Shown here: positions 11,871 through 22,914 of the stretch, piece by piece
Layout of the letters: every line of letters starts with the position of its first letter
How positions within the stretch are numbered: the first letter of the stretch is position 1
Assembly: GCA_032622095.1 (NCBI GenBank)
Contig: CP136066.1
Span: 128,741,917-128,805,916 of the forward strand
DNA from: Siphonodentalium dalli
Lineage: Eukaryota > Mollusca > Scaphopoda > Gadilida > Siphonodentaliidae
DNA: 64,000 bases
Reading direction: 5' to 3'
Made by a program: the position numbers and the translations under genes
Notes under the pieces: model-generated
What the model was told of the DNA's origin: nothing
Databases searched by the model: none
The model's input: the letters and a program-made list of their open reading frames with translations, nothing else

Positions 11871-12232
11871 TGAAAAGGGCCTCCCATACTGGCCATAGTC
11901 CCATAGTTGCCCACTTGCGATCAACTTCGCCTCAAAATTATGGACTTACATGTATTGTGCAGATAAAATACTGTTAATCAATTAGAGAACTTATATATTT
12001 GATTTTCCGTTGATAGTAACTAGCCCATCTGAGAATAACTTTTGGAAACTCAATGTGGGAAAAAAAAAATCCACCCCTACTATTATTTGGGCCTGCATGT
12101 ATTTAAAGTTGTAACGAGACCTTCAACTTCAAGACGACAAGAGTAAGGCCTAAATTATTTTTTTTTAATATTGCCTGTTGGAATTTGTGTGGATATCAAT
12201 TTCAATTTTATAGCGAAGAGTGGTACAATTTT

Positions 12233-12536
12233 TTACCTCTTTTTTTTCACGACGACATCTTCACCATCGGCATCGTCTTCGCTACTTGACAACACAAGTT
12301 CTGCCGACAAAATCGACACTTTCTTCTTGCCAATCTTGGGCTGGTTCTGACAGCTCATTTTGCTTGTTCCACATTTGCAGCCTCTGCTGCAAAATGTCCC
12401 CGCATCCAAACAGGGACACGATGTCCGCAACGAACGAGACGTGCATGGCCGACTTCCTCCACGCGCATACATTCCCGCATGAACAATTAACAGCCACCGG
12501 ATCGCTTCCAAATCTATTTTTTAAACGTTCCGCCAT
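12233..12536 (-). CDS. Small cysteine-rich protein candidate (frameshifted)
   Basis: A minus-strand ATG at 12536 has a good context (AAAATGGCG) and opens a frame with a lysine/arginine-bearing N-terminus and CSCGNVC. About 35-45 codons later the neighbouring frame carries SCPC-LDAG-FC-RGCKCG-SCQNQ followed by a lysine-rich then serine/aspartate-rich tail, ending at a TAA at 12233. The two frames overlap by ~230 bp and join with one single-base shift. The C-x-C, C-x3-C-x-C spacing resembles the CXC (tesmin/TSO1-like) cysteine-rich modules often seen in animal nuclear or transposon-derived proteins. Either the copy is mutated or the shift is a sequencing error. GC content here is visibly higher than the surroundings, as for an exon. 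I cannot assign a function. Confidence 0.35.
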
Positions 12537-12539
12537 TTT

Positions 12540-13480
12540 TATATTATTAATGCCTGTCCGTCAGCATTATTTTTAGATCGATGATGCATTCTGGTCTTTC
12601 TGACCCTTGACCCTTCGACCAATGCTTGCAATATCTAAACACCGATTTACGATGAAGGCCTGTGTTGCATGGGTTTGCTGGTGCGCGCGCCACCATGGCA
12701 ATCCGATTATTCTGGGCAAGAATAATTTCATATATAAATAACAGTTCTATCACTTTAATGAATATAAATATAACACATTGCGGGAACTTTTTTTTCTCCG
12801 CCGTACAGTGAACAGGAAACCGCGAAAGTCATTTTGAAATCCACCGTTTGTTGTTCGAGTTTTTTACGTCTATTTCTTGAAATATATGTTCAATTTGTTG
12901 ATCTGGATGTGATTTCCACGGAAATAACTGTTCGTTTTTATCGCATTAGTGAGTATAATATTCAATTGAATCGAAAGTATCAAATTGTTTTCATCGCGAG
13001 GCGCTACATTTTAAAAATAGAGTGATTTTGATCGAGGTCATGGAAGGTTAATGAAAGGTCAACTCGGATGTAGTTCTACTATGGGTATAAACTTTAACCA
13101 TTGAAATGCCATTAAAACGTGTTACCACAGTAGAAACGTGTTACCCACGGTCGGACTCCTGTTCACACACAGTAGGGTGTACAGCACAAATATATTATAT
13201 AGCATGTTTGTACACAGTACAATAGGGAGTCATGGTATAAAATCTGATACACAGTTCTCGTTTTACCTATCAACTGGGACTCGGTGGATAACAAGTTAGT
13301 TTTGTAGAAAATGTCACAATATAGCGTTTCTATGTGATTTTCAAATGAGGACCAAGCCTTAGGTCCCCATTTGCTACTCAAGTCCCAATTTGTTGCTGTG
13401 TATTCCAGACTAGGTCCTCATTTGGCACATAAAACAAACACACGTACACATACATATATATATATATGCATAATTATAGT
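12540..13480. other. Non-coding stretch upstream of the cysteine-rich candidate
   Basis: No supported gene. The part next to the minus-strand start (12540-12830) is relatively GC-rich and could hold its promoter, but I see no decisive element. A small (TA)n run lies near 13453-13468. Confidence 0.35.
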
Positions 13481-13585
13481 CTCAATTGTATTGTGGGTCG
13501 TATATACTCAGAACGATGTAATCATTAGTCAGAGGTCAAAGGTTTGTTAAGTTCCGGTGACCTTGTATTAATTAACAGAACGATA

Positions 13586-15332
13586 TTAACCGGTATCTAG
13601 ATGGTAAAATTTCCAAATATTTGCTGCTAAACGTGAGAAGAACAAGACTAATTCGTCGGTATGGAGCACACCGGGAACTTCTAACGGCGGGTGGCCGAGA
13701 TAGCAACCCAATAGTTGATAAGTGTCTAGGTTATCAAGAAATACGAATGTTTCGGTGCCAAATTGGTCAATAATATCGAACCATACAATATTCCTAACAT
13801 CAGCAAGAGCTACACAGTCACAAAATACATGTTGTACAATACATTCATATAAAAGTCCACATTTGCGGCATTTACCTTTGTCCCTATAGGCGGTGTGAGC
13901 CACTAAACGGGCAATAAGCAAGAAGATATATTTCTCTGATGGTTGGGATTTACACGCATGCCACAGTGGAGACATATCAAGAGAATTGTGGAAATGAGAA
14001 AATAATGCCAATTCTTGATCTGATAACACGGTTGATTTCCATATGGCATTGTCATAAGCAAGAATTTTTATCGCGAACCAGAGTTTTCCATGCATATTTA
14101 GAAGGGAAGATACCATTGGTAAAGTATATTGTAAGGACATCAAGCAAATCATATTTAATAAGTATATTATATATTTCTAAAAAGATAGATTTGGAGCAGT
14201 GTTGACCGAGAATGAAATGAAAAAATCTGAGAAGAAATATATGTTTAACAGTTTTGTCATGGGCCAGTCTACAGAGGGATCCGAATAGGGTAAGTTTCCT
14301 TTTATCAATAGCCGACTCCAGAGGGCCTACTCCCAGCATTCCTTGGGCGACAGCAGTGCGACATCTCGTAGGTAAGCCCTGCATGTTTTTAAGACACATG
14401 CGATGTACTTTTTCAAGTTTTAACTTGTCGCTTTGTGACAGGCTATTTAGAAGTTCAGATCCATATAGCCCGGCGGGTAGAACCATAGATTTATATATTT
14501 TAAGACAACTAGATGGTGTTATCCCACCGGGGTATACACCGGCATTTATGAGGTAGAAGCATGTACTCCTTATCTTATTACAAATATGGATAGTCAAATT
14601 TGATGCCATCTTATGTGTAGATAATGGCACACCCAGGTGCACTGTAGAATCGACTTCCTTTAGAGTGGAAGAGATGCTACCAAACTTCCAAGTTCGGTTG
14701 CTTCTTATCTGTTCAGATTTTGTTTCATTAAAGACCATAATAACCGTTTTCGTAGGGTTATAGTTATACCTCCACTTTCTGCTATAAGTTATACATGTTT
14801 CATACAAATGAGTTAAGCCAGATTTACTAAGAGAAAGTAAAAGCATATCGTCTGCGTGAGTTATGGCTGAACAGTTTATATCATGAATCTGAAGACCGAA
14901 AGGTAGGTTTGCTAACGTTTGAAGCAATTCATCTATGTATAACGTATATAGGAGAGGTGACAGGATACTCCCCTGTCTGGTCCCTTGGTACGCTGTAAAC
15001 CATCTTGATGTCGAGTTTTTAAAACGGACATAGCATTGTAAGTTAGTAAGAAGAGCATGAAACATGTGCCATATTTTTCCAACGAAACCTCGCTCTAAGA
15101 GCTTATATAGTAGGCCATTTATCCATACACAATCAAAGGCTTTTTGTGTATCTAACATACAGGCGAAGAGTTTGCTGCCACGTTCTCCGGTATACGATAT
15201 ACACTCTTGCACTAGGTAAGAAGTCATTGTACAGCTAATTTCCTTTTGGAAACCATGTTGTAAGGCATTAACATGGACCAGTGAAGGTGTATTGTTCTGG
15301 ATACGGGTAAGTATGACCTTTTCGCATAGCAA
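13586..15332 (-). pseudogene. Reverse transcriptase of element A (frameshifted)
   Basis: The first frame (15332-14052, 426 codons) holds RT blocks in order: an AFDCVW motif with the first catalytic aspartate just upstream (CMLDTQKAFD), GTRQGSILSPLLY, then the active-site THADDMLLLS. The usual thumb region follows. Near 14065 a one-base indel in an A/T run shifts the protein into the second frame (ending 13586), which contains CRKCGLLYEC--HVFCDC, a C-x2-C...H-x4-C zinc knuckle typical of retrotransposon C-termini. The catalytic residues visible are intact but the copy is truncated and shifted, so it is dead. The HADD box separates it from elements B-D. I would place it loosely in the I/Jockey-like groups without claiming the clade. 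Confidence 0.85.
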
Positions 15333-15335
15333 TTA
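13586..15335 (-). mobile_element. Non-LTR retrotransposon A, 5'-truncated
   Basis: Minus-strand reverse-transcriptase fragment. It begins abruptly inside the RT domain at about 15335, beyond which the frame closes and no homology is visible. It continues through the C-terminal zinc-knuckle region to a stop at 13586. No endonuclease remains. The abrupt 5' edge is typical of incomplete target-primed reverse transcription. The other LINEs in the window (B, C, D) are also on the minus strand but belong to a different group (FADD rather than HADD at the RT active site). Confidence 0.85.
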
Positions 15336-15479
15336 CAGCGATTGTCGTCATCTTGATAAGTCACAGGGAAGTGTACTAATCAGCCCGGCTTGGGTATTGT
15401 TGTCCACACCTCTGCAGCTACTGTTGTTGGAACCATCATGATTGCCAGGCGTGGAAATTACAATAGTGAATATCAATAC

Positions 15480-15700
15480 GTAGGCCAAAAATGGCGACGT
15501 AAACAATGGAGTAGAGTCCTTATATGTACACGCGAGAGTCAGTTGTGCTTTTGAAAACTCACTATATTATAGAAAAATCGAATATAATGTCCAAGGATCC
15601 CACAACACCGATTGAACCGCCATCTGCAGGAGAATTCCTGGCACTGTTAGAATACTGGATTCCGAGATATTTGGTAGATATTTGGTAATTAATCAGAGCA
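15480..15700 (+). other. Short exon-like frame (uncertain)
   Basis: An ATG at about 15587 opens a short frame (MSKDPTTPIEPPSAGEF-LALLEYW...) of about 34 codons, ending at a TAA near 15688. Two GGTA(G/A)AT strings near its end could be weak splice donors. The composition is protein-like but there is no recognisable domain. Treat it as a possible first exon only. Confidence 0.2.
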
Positions 15701-15844
15701 ATAATAAAACATGTCCGTCAGCTAGGAACGATAACTCTCGAGTAAACTCTCGAGTAAATTGCATTTTAGTACTTTGCGTTATGTAAACAAATGCCTGTTA
15801 AGTAAACAAACAGTACGTAAAGGGTATGCGATAAACAAAACACT

Positions 15845-16372
15845 CAACACCGGCGAGACCACACCTCGAATATTAATCCAAATGGATGATACACAACGTC
15901 ATTCTTATATATTAGTTAAATGCAATGACTCTCGATGGCGAAATCATTTTTGTTTAATTATAGCCGATAGTTGCGCCCCGAATCGAGATGTAAATATTTA
16001 CAATTTGGAGTAGTTCAGACGATGTTCTCTATGAAGTGGTGTGGTAGATTTTTTTTGGAAATTTTCAGGTTGGCAAAGTGCCTGAGCACTAACTTATCAA
16101 TTTCTCGCACCCGAAAAAGTCCATAACATGTCTTTAAGCATATATATAAATATCCGAAAAATTCTAAAGCATTAAACGATTTGCTATATTTCCAGGGCAT
16201 ATATTTCATCTGATTTTGCGAGAATCCATATACATTTTCACGAGAATCCAGGGTAATTTTCGAGAATATTTACGAGAATCTAGATTTGGATTCTCGCCGA
16301 ATAATAAGCCCTGATTTCACTCTGAAGTGTGCCTAAATGGCATAAATAGTACCGTGGTTCCCATGTTCGCCA
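15845..16372 (+). repeat. Dispersed repeat, inverted partner of 48838-49372
   Basis: The two tracts are reverse complements over roughly 500 bp with moderate divergence. Shared landmarks are GCGCCCCGAATCGAGATG, GATGTTCTCTATGAAGTGG, GATTCTCG blocks and CACTCTGAAGTGTGCCTAAATGGCATAAA. Several GAGAATCCA/GATTCTCG strings inside make local inverted repeats. The tract is non-coding and probably a non-autonomous transposon. Confidence 0.7.
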
Positions 16373-16414
16373 AAGTGGCATAAATTTATTTCAGGATAAT
16401 ACTAATTTTAGGCA

Positions 16415-16530
16415 TTCATTTATATCACTGATATCAGGACAATAAATAGCCATTTCCATTGCATGGAACAGAAAAGAGCGTTATTGTTTATCGCCATCGG
16501 TGTTGTTTTTGGAAGTGGTGGTAGTTCAAT
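16415..16530 (+). repeat. Short repeat, inverted partner of 26765-26880
   Basis: CACTGATATCAGGACAATAAATA-CCATTTCCATTGCATGGAACAGAAAAGAGCGTTATTG, CATCGGTGTTG and GGAAGTGGTGGTAGTTC are all found in reverse order and orientation at 26765-26880, where they flank the 5' side of retrotransposon B. Confidence 0.7.
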
Positions 16531-16619
16531 GTTATATGTTTCGACCCCCAATAAGTATTTCCGAACAAATGAATTATTAACAAGCGTGACATGACATCAT
16601 TGACGAAGATAATTATTAA

Positions 16620-16907
16620 TTAACACCGATCTACGAGAAGTACGTACCACTGAGTAGTGGCAGTAGCCAAATACCTTAAGGTAATTGACAGTCTTTCGGC
16701 TGCTATTATCTGATTAATATTGATAATCTCATGTTGGTATCCTGCTTCTCTATTAGCCACCATGGAAAGAAGCAGAGCAAACATATCAGGTTTTAAAGTA
16801 CACTGAGTTGCAGAACTGCCAGAACTTGGCAGAACTTCCAGAAGGCAAAACACTAAACAGAGACAATGCAGGCAACAATAATGGCGATATCTGCTTGATT
16901 TAGCCAC
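16620..16907 (-). pseudogene. PIF/Harbinger-type transposase relic (N-terminal fragment)
   Basis: The minus-strand frame (95 codons) contains DMFALLLSMVA followed about 25 residues later by AAERLSITLRYLAT. This is the pattern seen just before the catalytic DDE domain in Harbinger transposases (HARBI1-like, DDE_Tnp_4): a phenylalanine/leucine helix and then an (A/S)xERLxxTLRxLAT motif. The first ~35 residues are a Cys/Leu-rich stretch that does not look like the family. No catalytic acidic residues are present and the frame stops right after the motif, so this is a short fossil. Confidence 0.5.
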
Positions 16908-17460
16908 CCATAAACACTTTTATATATTGCATATCCTCGCGGTGAGGTTTACATTGCATTCGCAAAATAAATTATATTTTTCCTCCAATAAAATTACCAT
17001 TTTAGTTATGTTTTGTATCGCAAACGATGAATCTTCTAATTTTCATGGTAGCTGCCATTTGTATTGTGTCACGTGATCACCTAACGAGATCAGGGGAGAT
17101 AATCAAAAAGTTACGGATAACCAGTAGATCCGCCCAACGCGTAATATTATTATTATTAGTACAATAACAAAGGATCATTGAAATCTGCGATTATACAAAT
17201 CAACTTTGCAGGTGCGGTGGATATTTGCAGAACTGATCTTACCATCGTGTTATCAACACAAAATTTACTATTATTGATCAAATAACATCGCCATCATAAA
17301 TTAAATAAATGAAACAAAAATTTCTCTGCCTGGACTAATAACAAAAATGGCGCTGTCTTCATGGAATTCTATCATTTCTGCCCATGCGCAAGAAACTTCC
17401 AAATAAGGAGTTGCCATATAAGAAAACTGCAATCTCAATAATTACCAAGCAATTAAAGTC

Positions 17461-18051
17461 TTAAAGGGGTACTGTACGCCAAATGTTGTTGTTGGTTTCT
17501 ATAGTCTCCGAGTCTGAGAATAAGGTAACACTTTTTTCATTATTTGAAAGTCTGTTGAGTACGAAGTAGTGTTACGGGTGACAAATTTACCGGAATGCAA
17601 AAATACAAATTGTCGTTGTCGAGTAATTTTTGTACAGTTTTCAACCAAATGAATCAAATAAAAGTTATATTATAGGCATACTAGTCCCATATAATCATTT
17701 AAGTTATTGTATCGTCGCTAGTCAGTGAGTGGCTTGAGTTTTCTCCCCGTATCATCATAATATTTTAAGCGATCGTGTGTGCGATCGGTTTAACAAGCCA
17801 GTATCCCTCATTTACTTTATTTGATTACGCAAATTCGTAATTTAATTGACGCCATTTTATGGCTCCAGTCATAAATTCAATTTATATCAAATTATTAACT
17901 TTTAAATTATTAAATTTTAAGATAGCCTATTAACCTGAGCGTTTACAGAATACATCCTCGACTCAAATTACTTATGTTTCTATATATTATCGATATTAGA
18001 TCGTTGTTGTCACCGGAAATTTAATGAAAATAGCGTACAGTACCCCTTTAA
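17461..18051. mobile_element. 583-bp MITE flanked by TTAA
   Basis: TTAA at 17461-17464 is followed by AGGGGTACTGTACGC. At the other side GCGTACAGTACCCCT ends at 18047 and is followed by TTAA at 18048-18051. Thus the element has perfect 15-bp terminal inverted repeats and a TTAA target duplication, the signature of piggyBac-type transposition. Its interior has no transposase. It is a non-autonomous element. Confidence 0.85.
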
Positions 18052-18059
18052 AATGAGCT

Positions 18060-18565
18060 AAAATTGAACATTTTCTTAATTTTTTTTACATTTTTATCTC
18101 TCGCGACATAATTGTCACCAATAAAAACAAATTTGATTCATCGTGGAAGTTAGTCGGTGACTATAAATAATGTCACCATTCAACTGAATGTTGTTGAGCA
18201 TATTTCAACCAATTTTGGAAGTTTAAATGAATATTTTCTTCACACGCAAAGTAAAATTGACAAATTTCAGGATTTTAGCCTGCTTCGTTGGGACCAAAAT
18301 TTGTTGTGCACACTCAAGGAACGTCTACCGTCACTCGCTAGGCCAAATTATGCCATGACCATGCTATAAACTAGCTTGAAATTGGCAAAACAATGAATTT
18401 GTTTTGGTTGAAATAATTTACATGGGAATCTCCATAGCGGAGAACGATTATTTTTCGATAAAAACGAAAATAATCCGAATTGAAAGTCGGCACTCGTCAG
18501 AATGGTGCAGAATAACATACGAGTCTTGTTAAATGCGAAAATTTGACCTCATTCGATAAATTAGT
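18060..18565 (+). repeat. Dispersed repeat, inverted partner of 47745-48240
   Basis: About 500 bp match in inverted orientation with 47745-48240, and partial copies lie at 48240-48310 and 48665-48840. Landmarks are GTTAGTCGGTGACTATAAATAATGTCACC, CAACTGAATGTTGTTGA, AGCTTGAAATTGGCAAAAC and GACCTCATTCGAT. The 70-codon open frame across it is degraded in the other copy, so it is not a gene. Confidence 0.7.
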
Positions 18566-18589
18566 CTCGTAATTAAGGAATCAAAATGT

Positions 18590-18927
18590 CAAAATGTCGT
18601 CTCGTAGAGGCCAAGTATATTACACAAGAATGAGACTGGGGTGCAGCCATCTGAACAAAGATCTTGTTGTAAATTACGTAAGAGATTCCCCATTTTGCTC
18701 TTGTGGGGGAATTTGTAGTTGAATCCGCGTACCACTTTCTTTTGCAATGTCCCCAATATAGTCAAATTAGAGCTGATATGATAGCCGCTCTGCCATTTTC
18801 GCCAGCAGATGTGAACATTGATGTCCTATTATATGGGTCTAATGAGATGTCCGATGAAACAAATTCTATAATATTTGAAGCTGTACAACTGTTTATTATC
18901 CAAAGTCGACGTTTCGATAATGTGTGA
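18590..18927 (+). pseudogene. 3' fragment of a LINE (C-terminal zinc-knuckle region)
   Basis: In the plus strand the tract reads RLGCSHLNKDL, then CSCG, and, after removing one G from a run of five near 18705, VESAYHFLLQCPQY. This C-x-C-G ... H-x4-C arrangement is the zinc-knuckle that ends many non-LTR retrotransposon polyproteins. The frame ends at a stop at 18927. Only about 110 codons remain. It is unlike elements A-D in sequence and is the only LINE fragment in the window on the plus strand. Confidence 0.65.
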
Positions 18928-18929
18928 GC

Positions 18930-21900
18930 TCCGTGCGCAGGGGGTCGTGTATGCGAACATGATGTGCATAACTTGTATGTATAAATATGTAAGTCGCGTT
19001 TCTGCACATTGTGTTCGGGCATATCCGCCTGTCTGCCCACGGAGTGCATGCTCAACCGTGCTGACCTTGTCATATTAATGGACTTACTACTGATTGTACT
19101 TACATGTACTAATTGTATATATAATATATTGATAATATATTGATACGCACTACAAGTATAACAATTATCCTAATATATACTTATTTTCATGCATCATCTC
19201 TTCTGGGTGCCGAGACGTATTTGGGGTCTAATTCCGTTTCTATATTGGACAACACACCATGATTTAACGCCATAATGTAAAATTTAGATTATGACAGGGA
19301 TTATTGTATACAGCATTTATCACACTTCTTTTCCACCTACTTTATTATCTTTCTTGTCTATTTCATAATCTCCTCCTCCTCCATCTTTCTGATCCCTGCA
19401 CTCGCTTAACTAACTTAACTAACTTCCCAACATTTATTTGAAAACACAGAACAATATTCAAATTCCCGTCCTTTTTATCCTGTAGCTGTCTGTATTGACA
19501 CTCGGGGTAACATTTTTGGAGGAAAAGATTTTTATAAAAGCCATAGGCTCATGGCTTGTTATCTAATCCTCATTTGAACTATGTTTTTTTACTCAATATG
19601 TATAATTGTCAATGTGCTGTTCTGTTATTTTGTTCAAATAAATATTGTTTACACTAAAATGTCAGACTAATTGGAATTCCGAACTGTCAAAATTTTGTGT
19701 TGGTTCTGGCGATGACTAGAACATTGACAAAACGCTCCCAAACTAATATATGGCAACAAATCAGTATACTTATTATTAGATAACAGTTTAAGAATACACT
19801 GAACTCATCTGAATGCGAATATAGATGATTAATTCCAATCCAAACAGAACACTAATACGACGTTATATCCAAACATCCATGCTTTGACAAACCGAATCAC
19901 ACACTTTCCACTTCACGAATTAACCTGTTCGATGAAAAATAGGGCGGTGGTCACTGGTTATTTCACAAATATAGTGACACATTACAACAGCCAGCGAATG
20001 ATGCGAATGATATTTAAGTTATTGCGATCGAATATTGATTCGAATGCACGAACAATTCAATAAGACTATACGTACATGTGACAAATCAGTCCGCACGTGA
20101 AACCGCTGTCTGTGAACTGTAATTTTAAGTGTAAACACGTCGTGTTGAGTTATGTCAAAGCGCTAATAACTAAACAATTATTGCGATCCCGAGACACAAT
20201 CCTCCCCTCACATATCCATGAATGAACGAGAAAATATCTCACAATTAAAGTGACATACACAATTAATAATTAGAACTGAAGGAATTCAGAAAATTTACAA
20301 TGATTCGTTCCCGCCTGACTGCAAATTTCTATGAATGTTATTCATTTGTCACGTGACCATGATTCAATCAAAATGGCGTCCCCATAGTAACGATTTCTTC
20401 CAACTTGCAAATCTTATTTCTACAATAATAGCACCTAGTAAATTGACCATACTATCGTATAATTGATCTACGGTGTCGGGGTGACAATACCGCTGGATAA
20501 TTTGGCCAAAATAATGAAAATTAAAGGATTTGTGATTTTGTCATAAAAAAAATTCAAATACCATTTTCACCACCAAAAACACCGTTGAAATTCAGTCTCG
20601 GCTATGACTTCAGATTACCGATTTATACAATATCTGAGCTTGGGAACTCTCCAGGTCCCCTATTTCAATATGTGGTCATTTTTTTTTTCATGGCATAATT
20701 TAGGGGAATCATACCTTAACTTATATCTTATAAAGATCATTCAACTATATAGTCTAAAAGTCGTTAGATCTGATGCGGTAAAACAAACAACTGATCAGTT
20801 CTAACTGAAATGCACTCAGCAAACTTATCTAAACAAACATCGAATAGTTCTCACTGAGATCATATCAGCATCAGAAAGACGACTCTGTATATTCTACCGA
20901 CTGTTATACAAACACTTGTATTGGTGCCAACGTGAACAGAGTGTGAACAACTGTAAACAAATTATTCGTTTTCTCATTGAATCTTCATTAATCATAATTC
21001 CTTACAGTGTTCGAACGTGATATTTGGATTTACCACGTAATTTGTAAGTAATAACTTCAATATATTCACAATAAACTTACCTTATCATAAACCTAAAATA
21101 ATCTCATAAAATATGTCAAACAAACTAATGACAAAACATCATAAAAGTATTAACAAAAGTAATAATAAAAGTAATTTATTCTTGTAAAATATTCACTCAT
21201 AAAACATACAAATAATCTCAAACAAAACATCATAAAAGTAATAGCTTCATTTAATTTAATTTATTCATCCAATATATTATTAAAAAATATGTCCACATAA
21301 TTCATAGAACATAAAACATAAAATCTCCCGTCCCAATATATTGGTATAAACCTAGGAAGATTCGGCCGATAAAACCCGCCGAATCTTCCCTGCCGAATCT
21401 TCCCTCCGCCGAATCTTCACGGACCCCTCGGACATGTGGAATTCCGTCGCAGACTGTACATGGTGAAATGTAAACACGCATCAAACACGCATCAAATTTA
21501 CCTTTTGTGAGAATAACAAAAGCGCAACCTTGATCAAAGTAATACAATACACAACAACACATAGAATAAAACTCATATAAACACGGTATAAGTGAGAATA
21601 AGACGCGTATTTAGAAGTGGAATTTGACAACATTTCTTCGCTTCGTTGGCAGAACCGACGCTATAAACACATCTGCTCAAGGCGATCAAGTTTACCGAGA
21701 TGCAGCTATCTGATTTGAAACAAATACCTAGCAATAATCTTAACATAAAGTCAGAAATATTGTTTCATGATCGAACTGCGGACCTGATAATTATCGAAAT
21801 ATGTAGGCGAAATAATTTTTAATTAGTTAATCACATTATATAGACATCAACACACTCTTAAAGACGCAATACACCGCCATCTAATGTCGTTATTTAACTG

Positions 21901-21950
21901 GGTCGGTGTTTGTTGTTATCAATCGTTTATTGCTTCGTTTTTAGTAAGAC
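18930..21950. other. Non-coding stretch with a small CCGCCGAATCTTC repeat
   Basis: No gene is supported over about 3 kb. Between 21360 and 21420 the phrase GCCGAATCTTCCCT occurs three to four times in tandem with small variations, beside its reverse form GGAAGATTCGGCCG, which could fold back. The rest is AT-rich with no structure I can name. Confidence 0.5.
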
Positions 21951-22500
21951 CATTGTATCTGTTTAGCGCATGAGCAAGTCACTTTCCATATTTGGAATTT
22001 CCATATATGGGATTTGTGTTAACCTCAATACCGATCAAGCTATAAAAAAATAACCACGCAATTATCTTAGCATAAGAATAAGATATATTGTAATTTATGC
22101 AACTACGACCCTGGTTAACCCTGATAACTAATAAAATATACCGGCCAATTCATTTTAAGATCGTTATTTCACTTTGCTTTAGGCATAAATACACTCTTAA
22201 ACGCACAGAAACGACCCATTGGCGTTATATTAAATATACTCGGTATTTATTATATTACTTTTTTATTGCTCAGTATAGAGTTAGACCCTCGACACATGTC
22301 AATATATTTGGGCTGAATTCATCTGATGCGGTATTATTCCTCGAAATAAACAATTTGGAAATAAAAATATGTTTACACTAAATAAACAACAAAGCCATCG
22401 TTACTTCGAAATGTAGTTTGGGCTAACATTTACACAAAATCCTCCACGTGTTCTCAGTCGACACACAGATCATCCTAGAAACCAGTGTGAAATAAACAGC
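21950..22500 (+). repeat. Dispersed repeat, inverted partner of 33410-33910
   Basis: About 500 bp match 33410-33910 in inverted orientation. Landmarks are GCAAGTCACTTTCCATATTTGG, GCAACTACGACCCTGGTTA, AAATATACCGGCCAATT, GATCGTTATTTCACTTTGCTTTA and CGACACATGTCAATATATTTGGGC. No reading frame is conserved between copies. Confidence 0.75.
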
Positions 22501-22744
22501 CAATGTTTGGCTGACATAACGTGTCGCATTTATCAGGTGAAGGTCATTCTTCAGTTACCTTCACCTTTAGCAATTCCACGGTGTACTCGCTCCCCGACTC
22601 TAGAACACATTTAGCTCCCTGATTCATGTGGTGCGATTCATATCACTAGGCAGGCGTATGTCGCTTCCGGGTTTAAGCTGTCACGGCTCATTGGCTATAA
22701 TTGAAATTGGGGCGGTACCTACGGATAGGTCCATTATGGAAACG

Positions 22745-22832
22745 GGCCCACTCGCCCCAGGGCCCACTCGCCGCAGTCGACCTGGGCCAGCTCGCCCCGG
22801 GCCAGCTCGCCCCGGGCCAGCTCGCCCCAAGG
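22745..22832. repeat. 14-15 bp GC-rich tandem repeat
   Basis: A unit close to GGGCCAGCTCGCCCC is repeated about five times (the first two as GGGCCCACTCGCC). It stands next to the 3' end of retrotransposon B. The open frames crossing it (Pro/Gly/Ala/Arg-rich) are repeat artefacts. Confidence 0.85.
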
Positions 22833-22914
22833 GATAATGTCTTATTTAAGTTCTGGATCTGGATCTGGATGAATACGTCCAAGTAACCAATTTGGTATGA
22901 TAGGACGGGCGGTG

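Noticed and set aside
18157-18369. 70-codon frame as a gene (and its partner at 47951-48163)
   Set aside because: Both lie in a dispersed repeat. The two copies differ by frame-changing indels and the sequence has no domain.
22628-22886. 60-69-codon Gly/Pro/Ala-rich frames
   Set aside because: They are produced by the 14-15 bp GC tandem repeat and the (ATCCAG)n tail of element B.
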